Assembly: GCA_910587465.1 (NCBI GenBank)
Contig: CAJUMS010000081.1
Span: 1 to 12,077 of the forward strand
Reading direction: 5' to 3'
From: an uncultured Oscillospiraceae bacterium
Lineage (GTDB): Bacteria > Bacillota > Clostridia > Oscillospirales > Ruminococcaceae
DNA: 12,077 bases
Made by a program: the position numbers and the translations under genes. Shown here one piece after another: positions 1-6,772 of the stretch. Numbering within the stretch: position 1 is the first letter of the stretch; the number at the start of each line of letters is the position of its first letter. Under the pieces are notes generated by a model. That model was not told the DNA's origin and did not search any database. It was given only the letters and a program-made list of their open reading frames with translations.

Positions 1-27
1 TGATTTGCACAAAAACTTAATAAAGTT

Positions 28-55
28 CACCCCCGTGAAAGCGGGGGTGTTTTTT
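28..55 (+). terminator. Rho-independent terminator of an upstream gene
   Basis: A 7-bp GC-rich stem (28-34 pairs with 43-49, CACCCCC/GGGGGTG) closes an 8-nt loop and is followed directly by six T (50-55). It would end a rightward transcript entering from the left of the window. No coding frame can be assigned to bases 1-27. Read on the minus strand, the same stem is followed by AACTTTATTAAGTTTTTG, so it may also act weakly on a leftward transcript. Confidence 0.85.
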
Positions 56-105
56 GAAATGCGTCGGCAAATCAAATGCGCGTGGTCGCTTTCCTTTAGA
101 GCGGC

Positions 106-134
106 ATTATAACATATTTGGCGGAAATTGTCAA
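106..134 (-). promoter_or_regulatory. Perfect consensus sigma-A promoter firing leftward
   Basis: On the minus strand TTGACA (134-129), a 17-bp spacer and TATAAT (111-106) form an exact vegetative consensus. TG lies one base before the -10, making it an extended -10 as well. The start of transcription would be near position 99. The roughly 90 bases between there and the window edge contain no minus-strand ATG. The product is therefore either a small RNA or a gene that starts outside the window with a structured leader including the 28-49 stem. Confidence 0.8.
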
Positions 135-143
135 AGAATGCCG

Positions 144-167
144 AAAGCGCTCAACGGCGCTTTTTTT
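144..167 (+). terminator. Rightward hairpin with T-run before the aspartokinase promoter
   Basis: AAAGCGC (144-150) pairs with GCGCTTT (157-163) around a 6-nt loop and runs into seven T (161-167). It is a second rightward stop signal after the one at 28-55. It probably insulates the aspartokinase promoter, which begins 10 bases further on, from read-through. Confidence 0.6.
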
Positions 168-177
168 CTTTAACCTA

Positions 178-206
178 TTGCAATTTACCGCAATTTGTGG
201 TAAAAT
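178..206 (+). promoter_or_regulatory. Sigma-A promoter of the aspartokinase gene
   Basis: TTGCAA (178-183), a 17-bp spacer and TAAAAT (201-206) place a transcription start near 213, only about 27 nt before the start codon. GCAATTT is repeated directly at 180-186 and 190-196, one helical turn apart, inside the promoter, which could be a repressor site. The leader is too short for a lysine riboswitch or T-box, so feedback through the ACT domains is the visible control. Confidence 0.7.
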
Positions 207-239
207 AAAGTGTATATTATTTGGAAAGGTATGTTTTTT

Positions 240-1571
240 ATGAGCAAAGTAGTTAAGTTCGGTGGCAGCTCGCTCGCCGACGCAAAGCAGTTTAAGAAGG
301 TCGCGGATATTATTAACGCCGATCCCGAGCGTGTTTACGTCGTTCCCTCCGCGCCCGGAAAGCGTTTCTCCGACGATACCAAGGTTACCGACCTGCTGTA
401 TCAGTGCTATGAGCGCACGATCACGGGGGAGGACTTTGCTAAGGCGTTTCAGCCTGTCCGCGAGCGTTTTGACGGCATTATCAGGGAACTTGGATTGTCA
501 ATGTCGCTTGAGGAGGAGTATGTCAAGATCGGTACAGACTTCCGCAACGGCGCAAACCGTGATTACGCGGCTTCGCGCGGCGAGTACCTCAACGGAATTA
601 TCCTCGCGGATTATCTCGGTTACAAGTTTGTTGACGCGGCTAAGGGCATTTTCTTCGACAGCAAGGGTAATTTCGACAGCGATATCACAAACGCTTGTCT
701 GGGCGCTATCCTTGAAAAGACCCCTAAGGCGGTAATCCCGGGATTTTACGGCGCAATGCCCGACGGCTCTATCAAGACGTTTTCGCGCGGAGGCAGTGAC
801 TTTACGGGATCGGTAGTCGCTAAGGCGGCAGGTGCTTCGCTGTATGAAAACTGGACGGACGTTAGCGGCTTTCTCGTTGCTGACCCGAGGATTGTTGACA
901 AGCCCGAGGGTATCGAGGTTATAACATACTCGGAGCTTCGCGAGCTGTCGTATATGGGCGCGGGAGTGCTTCACGAAGACGCAATTTTCCCCGTAAGAAG
1001 CGCGAATATCCCGATCAATATCAAGAACACCAACGCTCCCGATGACGCGGGAACGCTGATAGTGCCGAGCGCGAAGAACGCTCCCGCAAAGTATCTCATT
1101 ACGGGTATCGCGGGCAAAAAGGACTTCTCGGTAATATCCATTGAAAAGGACAGGATGAACTCCGAAAAGGGCTTTATGCGCAGAATGTTGCAGGTTCTCG
1201 AGAACCACGGCATTTTCCCCGAGCATATGCCCACTGGTATCGACACGGTGTCCGTTGTTGTGAATTCGCATGAGCTTGACGGTCAGCGCGATAAGCTCAC
1301 TCAGCGCCTGAAAGAGGTAGCCCGTCCCGATCATTTTGAGATAATAGACGGCTTGGCCCTTATAGCGGTTGTAGGACGCGGAATGAAGTCCGCAAAGGGT
1401 ACCGCGACAAGAGTTTTTGCGGCGCTTTCTCACGCGGATATCAACATCAGAATGATAGATCAGGGCTCGAGCGAGCTGAACATTATCGTCGGCATTGACG
1501 AAAAGGACTTCGAGAAAGCTATCAGAGTTATTTACGATATGTTTATTCTGAGCGAGCAGACGGAGAAGTAA
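240..1571 (+). CDS. lysC: Aspartate kinase (aspartokinase), monofunctional
   Basis: Phosphorylates L-aspartate to 4-phospho-L-aspartate, the committed cytosolic step to lysine/diaminopimelate, threonine and methionine. The 443-residue product has the family order: an amino-acid kinase domain at about 1-280 with KFGGSS (6-11), SRGGSDFTG (182-190) and WTDVSGFLVADPR (205-217), then two C-terminal ACT domains (about 296-365 and 372-440), which in this family bind the inhibitory amino acid. No homoserine dehydrogenase domain follows. The start at 240 is chosen because GGAAAGG (223-229) lies 10 nt upstream. An in-frame ATG at 231 would sit on top of that ribosome binding site. Which amino acid feeds back cannot be told from sequence alone, and the symbol is the usual one for a stand-alone aspartokinase. 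It is the first gene of the long + strand run. Confidence 0.95.
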   Translation: MSKVVKFGGSSLADAKQFKKVADIINADPERVYVVPSAPGKRFSDDTKVTDLLYQCYERTITGEDFAKAFQPVRERFDGIIRELGLSMSLEEEYVKIGTDFRNGANRDYAASRGEYLNGIILADYLGYKFVDAAKGIFFDSKGNFDSDITNACLGAILEKTPKAVIPGFYGAMPDGSIKTFSRGGSDFTGSVVAKAAGASLYENWTDVSGFLVADPRIVDKPEGIEVITYSELRELSYMGAGVLHEDAIFPVRSANIPINIKNTNAPDDAGTLIVPSAKNAPAKYLITGIAGKKDFSVISIEKDRMNSEKGFMRRMLQVLENHGIFPEHMPTGIDTVSVVVNSHELDGQRDKLTQRLKEVARPDHFEIIDGLALIAVVGRGMKSAKGTATRVFAALSHADINIRMIDQGSSELNIIVGIDEKDFEKAIRVIYDMFILSEQTEK

Positions 1572-1612
1572 TGACGTATACCTGGGATATGGAGCGCGTT
1601 ATTTTCGATTAA
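1571..1612 (+). CDS. Doubtful 13-codon open frame coupled to the aspartokinase stop
   Basis: An ATG overlaps the aspartokinase stop (TAATG) with GGAGAAG just upstream, and reads 13 codons to TAA, ending 16 nt before thyA. It could be a coupling peptide that delivers ribosomes to thyA, a remnant of a lost gene, or chance. The peptide (MTYTWDMERVIFD) is not recognised. Length alone makes this weak. Confidence 0.15.
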   Translation: MTYTWDMERVIFD

Positions 1613-1628
1613 GCCGAGAGGAGACTTT

Positions 1629-2474
1629 ATGAGCAGAGCAGATGACATTTTCATACAGAATTGCCGTGATATTCTGGAGAACGGCGTGTCCGATGCGGAT
1701 ATGAACGTTCGCCCTCATTGGGCGGGTGACGAAACGTCACCCTGCGGTACGCCTGCGCACACGATCAAGAAATTCGGCGTGGTCAACAGGTATAACGTTG
1801 GGGAGGAATTCCCGCTTATGACCCTGCGGCGCGTGTACTACCGTTCGGCGATAGACGAGATATTGTGGATATATCAGAAGAAGTCCAACAACGTTCGCGA
1901 TCTGACGACCCATATCTGGGATGCTTGGGCAGACGAAAACGGCTCTATCGGCAAAGCTTACGGCTATCAGATGAGTATTAAGCATAAGTTCCCCGAGGGC
2001 GAAATGGATCAGGTCGACAAGGTGTTGTACGATCTGAAGCACGATCCCGCTTCAAGGCGTATACTGTTAAATATGTATAATCACGCTGATCTGAACGAAA
2101 TGGCACTCGCTCCCTGTGCGTATTCGTTCACGCTGAACGTGAGCGGCGGAAAGCTCAACGGTATTTTAAATCAGCGCTCGCAGGATATGCTGGCGGCGAA
2201 CAACTGGAACGTCTGTCAGTACTCCGCGCTGCTGATAATGTTCGCGAAGTCGAGCGGTCTCGAGCCGGGCGAGCTGGTTCACGTTATCGCCGACGCGCAT
2301 ATTTACGACCGTCACGTTGATATCGTAAAGCGGCTTATCGAAAAAGAGCCGCTGCCCGCACCGACCATGAAGGTCGAGGATATCGCGGATTTTTATAAGT
2401 TCACACGGTACAGCTTTACGGCGGAGAATTATCGGTATCACGAGTTTGACGAGGTCATTCCCGTGGCGATATAA
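1629..2474 (+). CDS. thyA: Thymidylate synthase, clostridial-type ThyA
   Basis: Converts dUMP to dTMP using 5,10-methylenetetrahydrofolate. The 281-residue product matches the ThyA fold throughout: SRR phosphate-binding arginines (142-144), WADENGSIGKAYGYQ (100-114), catalytic Cys163 in APCAYS, QRSxD (182-186), Asn194 in the dUMP-recognition position, and HIYDRH (224-229). Compared with E. coli ThyA, the His after the catalytic Cys is Ala164, the Tyr before QRS is Asn181, and the LGLPFN loop reads AANNWN. I recall the same changes in ThyA of other Clostridia, so this is a lineage variant rather than a broken gene. Retention of Asn194 argues for dUMP and against dCMP hydroxymethylation. GAGAGGAG (1616-1623) lies 5 nt before the ATG. 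No dihydrofolate reductase gene follows, although folA is a frequent partner. Confidence 0.95.
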   Translation: MSRADDIFIQNCRDILENGVSDADMNVRPHWAGDETSPCGTPAHTIKKFGVVNRYNVGEEFPLMTLRRVYYRSAIDEILWIYQKKSNNVRDLTTHIWDAWADENGSIGKAYGYQMSIKHKFPEGEMDQVDKVLYDLKHDPASRRILLNMYNHADLNEMALAPCAYSFTLNVSGGKLNGILNQRSQDMLAANNWNVCQYSALLIMFAKSSGLEPGELVHVIADAHIYDRHVDIVKRLIEKEPLPAPTMKVEDIADFYKFTRYSFTAENYRYHEFDEVIPVAI

Positions 2475-2503
2475 ATGCAGCGGAAAAACGGCACGCGTAC
2501 TAT

Positions 2504-2533
2504 TATAATGTATGCATAAATTAAAAGTGAGGA
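2504..2533 (+). promoter_or_regulatory. Possible -10 box and ribosome binding site for the NYN-LOTUS gene
   Basis: TATAAT at 2504-2509 is a perfect -10 but has no recognisable -35 at 16-18 bp. The Shine-Dalgarno AGTGAGGA (2526-2533) is 4 nt before the ATG at 2538. No terminator separates this gene from thyA (63-nt gap), so it may be both co-transcribed and independently started. Confidence 0.4.
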
Positions 2534-2537
2534 TATT

Positions 2538-4427
2538 ATGTCAGATGAAAAAAAGTTAGCGCTGCTGATAGACAGCGACAATGTTTCGGCGAAGTACGCG
2601 CAGTTTATCATCCAGGAGGCGTCAAAGCACGGTGAGCTGATAATCAAGCGAATTTACGGCGACTGGGAAAAGAACAACACGGGCTGGAGAATTCCCGCCA
2701 TGAACAACTCGATCATGCCCGTTCAGCAGAACAGCTACATTGCGGGGAAGAATGCGACGGACTTCTCTATGATAATCGACGCTATGGATATCCTGTATAC
2801 CTGTAACGTCGACGGCTTTGTGTTGGTAACAAGCGACAGCGACTTCACGCGGCTCGCTATCCGTCTGCGCGAGGCGGGCAAGCTGGTGGTCGGCATCGGA
2901 GAGGTGAAAACGCCTCTCGCGTTTACGTCGAGCTGCCACAGGTTCAGTTATCTCAACCGCATTTGCGCTAACGTCGGCGATGACTACGACGAGAAAACGC
3001 TGCGCAAAGCAGTGCTGGATTACGTCCGCGACAACGACGACGGACGGCTCGACCTTATGAAAATCGATTCCTATCTCACCTCGCGCTACGGAAATATCGA
3101 CTACGCGGCGTTGGGATACAACAGGCTGTCTATGTTTATCAGCAGCTTTCCCGAGCTGCGCCGCAACAGCAATTATGTCACCCTGCGCAAGGGTGCGGCG
3201 GCTAAGGCAAAGCCCGTTGTAACGGAGAACGCTCCTTCCGAGAAGGACATCACTCATGTTATAGTGGAATATCTCGAGCGGCAGGACGGCGGTCGGGACG
3301 ACATCTCGCGCGTCGCGGAGCATGTTACCCGCAGCTTTGGGAAGATTGATTTCTCGCGATTCGGTTCAAAGCGTTTTGCGAAATTTATAGACAGGCAGTC
3401 CGTATTATATCGTGACAACAATACCGTTATGCTTAGAGCCGCGGAGAGCGCTCCCGAAAAGGTGAATAATCTTGTCGAAAAGATATCGGGCAAGCCTATC
3501 GAGGAGATAGTTGAAAAAATTGCGAAAAAGGAGCCAAAGCCCGCGGAGCCTAAGTCCACAGAGCAGAAACCCGCGGAGCCTAAACCGGAACCCGAGGAGA
3601 AAAAGTCCTCAATGAAAAAGCCCGTCGAGGTTCCCGTCAGGACTATGCACATCAATTCGCAGATATTTACCATGGAGGTGCAGAAGTACGCCGCGGAGAA
3701 TATGCCGAACGGCGGAAATCTCGGACAGCTCAACAATATGCTGTTGGAAAAGTACGGAAAGAATTACGTCGCGGAGCTTGGATTTTCCGATTTCGCGGCG
3801 GCGGTAGCGTCCGTTTCGGGCGTAACGGCGAAGAAAAATCTTATATACATCGTTGAAGCCGAAAAGCCCGACAATACCGAAAAGCAGCCTAAAAAGCGCG
3901 GCAGAAAACCCAAGAACGAAAAGCCTGTTGAGAAAGCGGAGGAGAAACCTATTGAAGCTCCCGTTGAAGTCGTCGAGGAGGAAACCGAAGAGCCGACTGC
4001 TCCGCAAAAACCCGATATCAACGCCGTTATCCGCGAGGTTCACGCATTCGCGGTGCAGAACGAGAACAACGGACCTCTCGCGGTTCTGGGCGGTTATTTC
4101 ACGAAAAAGTACGGCAGAGGTTACCTCAAGGAGCTTGGTTATCCGTCAATGAAGAAGCTCATCTCCGCCGTTATCGGCGTGAGCGTTAAAAATAACGTTA
4201 TCGTTATAGACGATGATTTTCTCGAGCGCACCGAGCGGATAGAGCAGTTTGTCAACGACTTCGCACGCGGCGAGGGCAGTCATAGTATCAAGTCGCTCAG
4301 CGCGCAGATCAGGAAAAACTTCGACGGCTTTGATTTCGCCGAATACGGCTATGCGCGGTTCTCCGATTTTATCAACGCGATAGACGGAGTAAGAGCCGAC
4401 AGATATCACGTGGTCGCAGAGGATTGA
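2538..4427 (+). CDS. NYN-domain (PIN-like) putative RNase with about five LOTUS/OST-HTH repeats
   Basis: The N-terminal NYN domain (about 5-145) has a PIN-like acidic set: LLIDSDN (Asp12, Asp14), NATDF (Asp75) and TSDSDF (Asp100, Asp102). Such domains cut RNA in known members. After it come five segments that look like LOTUS/OST-HTH winged-helix domains at about 149-219, 235-302, 372-440, 493-560 and 564-627. Each has a helical start, a (K/R)YG or similar turn, a 'LGY/YGY..F/M' helix and a closing beta strand. Linkers are charged and Pro-rich: 331-355 with KPAEPK twice, and 446-490 with an AT-hook-like RGRKPK at 454-459. No membrane segment or signal peptide is visible, so it is cytosolic. 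NYN plus one or two OST-HTH domains is a known bacterial arrangement, and NYN plus many LOTUS domains recalls animal MARF1. The likely role is RNA-guided or RNA-structure-directed cleavage or binding. The substrate is unknown. Repeats 3-5 are called by pattern only. Confidence 0.85.
   Translation: MSDEKKLALLIDSDNVSAKYAQFIIQEASKHGELIIKRIYGDWEKNNTGWRIPAMNNSIMPVQQNSYIAGKNATDFSMIIDAMDILYTCNVDGFVLVTSDSDFTRLAIRLREAGKLVVGIGEVKTPLAFTSSCHRFSYLNRICANVGDDYDEKTLRKAVLDYVRDNDDGRLDLMKIDSYLTSRYGNIDYAALGYNRLSMFISSFPELRRNSNYVTLRKGAAAKAKPVVTENAPSEKDITHVIVEYLERQDGGRDDISRVAEHVTRSFGKIDFSRFGSKRFAKFIDRQSVLYRDNNTVMLRAAESAPEKVNNLVEKISGKPIEEIVEKIAKKEPKPAEPKSTEQKPAEPKPEPEEKKSSMKKPVEVPVRTMHINSQIFTMEVQKYAAENMPNGGNLGQLNNMLLEKYGKNYVAELGFSDFAAAVASVSGVTAKKNLIYIVEAEKPDNTEKQPKKRGRKPKNEKPVEKAEEKPIEAPVEVVEEETEEPTAPQKPDINAVIREVHAFAVQNENNGPLAVLGGYFTKKYGRGYLKELGYPSMKKLISAVIGVSVKNNVIVIDDDFLERTERIEQFVNDFARGEGSHSIKSLSAQIRKNFDGFDFAEYGYARFSDFINAIDGVRADRYHVVAED
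3540..3583 (+). repeat. Short direct repeat in the Pro/Lys/Glu linker
   Basis: CCCGCGGAGCCTAA occurs at 3540-3553 and again at 3570-3583, 30 bp apart, encoding KPAEPK twice (residues 334-339 and 344-349). It looks like a small in-frame duplication of linker sequence, and such a stretch could vary in copy number between strains. Confidence 0.7.
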
Positions 4428-4432
4428 GCGGT

Positions 4433-5344
4433 TTGACCGGATTGTCGGACCTGAGCCCGGGTTCGTATACGATAGTCGGAAAAATCAGGGAGGGCTGCTC
4501 GGGAGATGAGAAGTACAAACTCGAAAAAGACGGAAAATTCTTTTTGCTGCGTGTCGGCTGCAAGGCAAAAGCGTCCGAAAAGAAAAAAGCGTTTGACCGT
4601 CTAAAATCGTATGCCGATAAAGATTTAAATATCAACAAGCCCGTTGAGTTTGGCACGGCGGACGACAAGTTTTATTCCATCGTTTCATGGGTAGACGGAA
4701 CGCCAATAATGGATATAATTAAGAAGGACGTTTCAAAAAACTATTATCGGCTTGGAATGAAAGTCGGTATTGAGCTTAAAAAGCTCCACTCGGTATGTCA
4801 AGCCGATACAAACACGGATTGGAGTGAAATTGTCAAGAAAAAGGCGTCCCTGTTTTTGGAAAATTATCGTCGTATGAATATCGAGATCGCCCGCGGAAGA
4901 TCCGCCGAACGGTATATTGAGGAAAATATCCGTTTGATCTCGGACAGACCGCAAACCGTTCTGCATGGAGATTTTCATTGGAACAACTGCGTTGCTGACG
5001 AAACGGGGAATATCGGTATAATAGATTTTTCGGGAAACGATACGGGCGACCCGTGGTATGATTTCGGCGGACTTCTGTGGGCGCTTGAATACAGCGACAG
5101 CTTTGCGAACGGGCAGATCGACGGATATTTTGGCGTGCCGCCGAGCGGATTTTGGAGCGTTTTTAAGTTCTATACCGCGCTGTATGCCTTTGAACATCTG
5201 ACGTACAATAACGGAACTTCCGAGGATATTAAAAACCGAATTTCCAACGCGGAAAGAATGTTAAAGGTTTTCGGAGATGATTTTGAATTGAAGTTGCCGC
5301 TTTTTCGGAAAACAAACGATTTTACGGGAGAAAATGGGAATTGA
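4433..5344 (+). CDS. APH-family phosphotransferase (small-molecule kinase), substrate unknown
   Basis: Member of the aminoglycoside phosphotransferase / choline kinase-like fold, which transfers ATP phosphate to a hydroxyl of a small molecule. The Brenner motif HGDFHWNN (178-185; catalytic Asp180, metal-binding Asn185), IIDF (Asp198) and GDPWYDF (205-211) are intact. The N-lobe lies at about 14-45. Length (303 residues) is normal. No in-frame ATG exists near the start. TTG at 4433 is chosen because AGAGGA (4418-4423) is 9 nt upstream. The alternative TTG at 4424 overlaps the previous stop but has no spacing from that site. Aminoglycoside, amino-sugar or nucleoside substrates are all possible, so resistance should not be assumed. 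Third codon positions look more AT-rich than in thyA or the NYN gene, a hint of different origin. It overlaps the next gene by 4 nt. Confidence 0.85.
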   Translation: MTGLSDLSPGSYTIVGKIREGCSGDEKYKLEKDGKFFLLRVGCKAKASEKKKAFDRLKSYADKDLNINKPVEFGTADDKFYSIVSWVDGTPIMDIIKKDVSKNYYRLGMKVGIELKKLHSVCQADTNTDWSEIVKKKASLFLENYRRMNIEIARGRSAERYIEENIRLISDRPQTVLHGDFHWNNCVADETGNIGIIDFSGNDTGDPWYDFGGLLWALEYSDSFANGQIDGYFGVPPSGFWSVFKFYTALYAFEHLTYNNGTSEDIKNRISNAERMLKVFGDDFELKLPLFRKTNDFTGENGN

Positions 5345-6102
5345 ATAACTGGTTTACAATAGACCGTATCGACAACGAAACGCATATTATAAGCGAGTAC
5401 CGCCATTGGGAGGAAACACACTGCTATCTGCTGAACGGCTCGGACAAAAGTCTGCTTATCGACACGGGTTTGGGCATATGCAATATATACGACGAGGTGA
5501 TTAAGCTTACCGATAAGCCAATTGCGGCGGTCGCTACTCATATTCATTGGGATCATATCGGCGGTCACAAATATTTCCCCGAGTTCTACGCTCACTCCGA
5601 AGAGCTGGATTGGCTGAGCGGGAAATTCCCGCTGTCCGCGGAAACGATAAAGGGAATGGTCGTTGACCGCTGCGGGCTTCCGGACGGCTACGATGTGAGT
5701 GGTTACACTCTCTTTCAAGGAACGCCGACAAGGGTGCTGACCGATCATGATATTATCGAAATCGGCGGCAGAAGTATCGAGGTCCTGCACACTCCCGGAC
5801 ACTCTCCGGGACATATGTGTTTCTGGGAAAAGGAGCGCGGATATCTGTTCACGGGAGATCTCGTGTACAAGGACACACTGTTTGCGTACTATCCCTCCAC
5901 CGACCCCGAGGCGTATCTCGCGTCGCTTGAAAGGATAGCGGCGCTGCCCGCGCAAAGGATATTCCCCGCGCACCATTCGTTGGATATTCAGCCCGAGATC
6001 ACTGTCCGTATGCGCGACGCTTTCCGACAGCTCAAGGCGGACGGCAAGCTCCGTCACGGCAGCGGTACTTTTGATTACGCGGATTGGGGAGTTTGGCTGT
6101 AA
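5341..6102 (+). CDS. MBL-fold metallo-hydrolase (glyoxalase II-like)
   Basis: Zinc (or other metal) hydrolase of the metallo-beta-lactamase fold, 253 residues, cytosolic with no signal peptide. The metal-binding set is complete: THIHWDH (His67, His69, Asp71, His72), His154 in TPGHSPGH, Asp173 in FTGD and His211 in PAHH. The PGHSPGH stretch and the short length favour the glyoxalase II-like / lactonase-type branch over true secreted beta-lactamases. It starts with TTG at 5341, overlapping the TGA of the phosphotransferase gene (TTGA), with CGGGAG (5325-5330) 10 nt upstream, so translation is probably coupled. The substrate cannot be told from sequence. Confidence 0.9.
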   Translation: MNNWFTIDRIDNETHIISEYRHWEETHCYLLNGSDKSLLIDTGLGICNIYDEVIKLTDKPIAAVATHIHWDHIGGHKYFPEFYAHSEELDWLSGKFPLSAETIKGMVVDRCGLPDGYDVSGYTLFQGTPTRVLTDHDIIEIGGRSIEVLHTPGHSPGHMCFWEKERGYLFTGDLVYKDTLFAYYPSTDPEAYLASLERIAALPAQRIFPAHHSLDIQPEITVRMRDAFRQLKADGKLRHGSGTFDYADWGVWL

Positions 6103-6128
6103 GCTTATTAACAATGGGGGTAAAGCGT

Positions 6129-6680
6129 ATGAATAAACAGGACTTCATATTATTGTTCGACCGTATTCATCCGGATTTCTTTAAAAGCGAGGGTATTCGC
6201 GGTATGTCTGAGGACGAAGTTTTTGATGAAATGCTTCTTCCGCTTGACGAATTCGATATAAACATATACGATAAGAAATTCGGCGATAACGTTTCGTTTG
6301 GTATTTATAACAGCGATTTTGACGAATTAAAGAAAGCGGTCGGAAAGGTCGAATCGGACTGGGTGCAGTTCTTCAACGAAGACGACAGGGTATACTGCGG
6401 CTATATAGACGGAAAGGTTGCGAGCTTCTGCATTATCGATGACAAAGGCACCTACGACATAAACGGACGCGAGTTCAGAATAGGCGCGCCCGGCTGTGTG
6501 GGAACGCTCCCTGAGTATCGCGACAAAGGGATAGGGCTTACAATGGTCAAGCACGTGACGCAGATACTGAAAGAGGAGGGCTTCGATTACAGCTACATAC
6601 ACTTTACTTATGTAGCTCCGTGGTATGAAAAGCTCGGATATAAGACCGTGATAAGGTGGAATAAGAACGGCGTAAAATAG
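6129..6680 (+). CDS. GNAT-family N-acetyltransferase
   Basis: A 183-residue acetyl-CoA-dependent acetyltransferase. The GNAT core is in the C-terminal half: beta strands around 98-125, the pyrophosphate-binding loop EYRDKGIG (129-136) and motif B APWYEKLGY (163-171). The first 95 residues have no recognisable motif. The start at ATG 6129 has GGGGG (6116-6120) 8 nt upstream. The same frame stays open upstream to 6084, inside the MBL gene, but that start has no ribosome binding site. The substrate is unknown. It lies 26 nt after the MBL gene and 65 nt before the kinase gene. Confidence 0.88.
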   Translation: MNKQDFILLFDRIHPDFFKSEGIRGMSEDEVFDEMLLPLDEFDINIYDKKFGDNVSFGIYNSDFDELKKAVGKVESDWVQFFNEDDRVYCGYIDGKVASFCIIDDKGTYDINGREFRIGAPGCVGTLPEYRDKGIGLTMVKHVTQILKEEGFDYSYIHFTYVAPWYEKLGYKTVIRWNKNGVK

Positions 6681-6732
6681 TCGGCGGTGATAGTTCACTC
6701 CAAATTTCTGTCGTTGCGATGTTTTCACTTAT

Positions 6733-6772
6733 ATAAGGAGGACAAATGTCATCAGAAAAAGCGTTACAGCAT
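6733..6772 (+). repeat. Direct repeat copy 1: ribosome binding site plus first nine codons of the P-loop kinase
   Basis: ATAAGGAGGACAAA, the ATG and nine codons match copy 2 (7733-7773) with a one-base indel before the ATG and four substitutions, three of them synonymous. It encodes MSSEKALQH here and MSSEKALKH in copy 2. The two copies start exactly 1000 bp apart and bracket the kinase and flavoprotein genes. Confidence 0.85.

Noticed and set aside
207..239. Lysine riboswitch or T-box upstream of aspartokinase
   Set aside because: Only about 27 nt separate the predicted transcription start from the start codon, far too short for either element.
498..1433. Long minus-strand open frame opposite the aspartokinase gene
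   Set aside because: It mirrors a clearly recognised + strand gene, has no ribosome binding site or known motifs, and its composition (many Arg, Val, His) is typical of an antisense shadow.
5341..6102. MBL-fold gene as a true beta-lactamase
   Set aside because: There is no signal peptide, and the short length and PGHSPGH context fit glyoxalase II-like or lactonase-type hydrolases better.
5170..6114. Minus-strand open frame of 314 codons opposite the MBL gene
   Set aside because: The MBL metal-binding motifs are complete on the + strand. The antisense protein shows no domain and has no upstream start signal.
6714..6735. TTGCGA / TATATA as a promoter for the P-loop kinase gene
   Set aside because: The spacing is only 10 bp and the supposed -10 overlaps the ribosome binding site.
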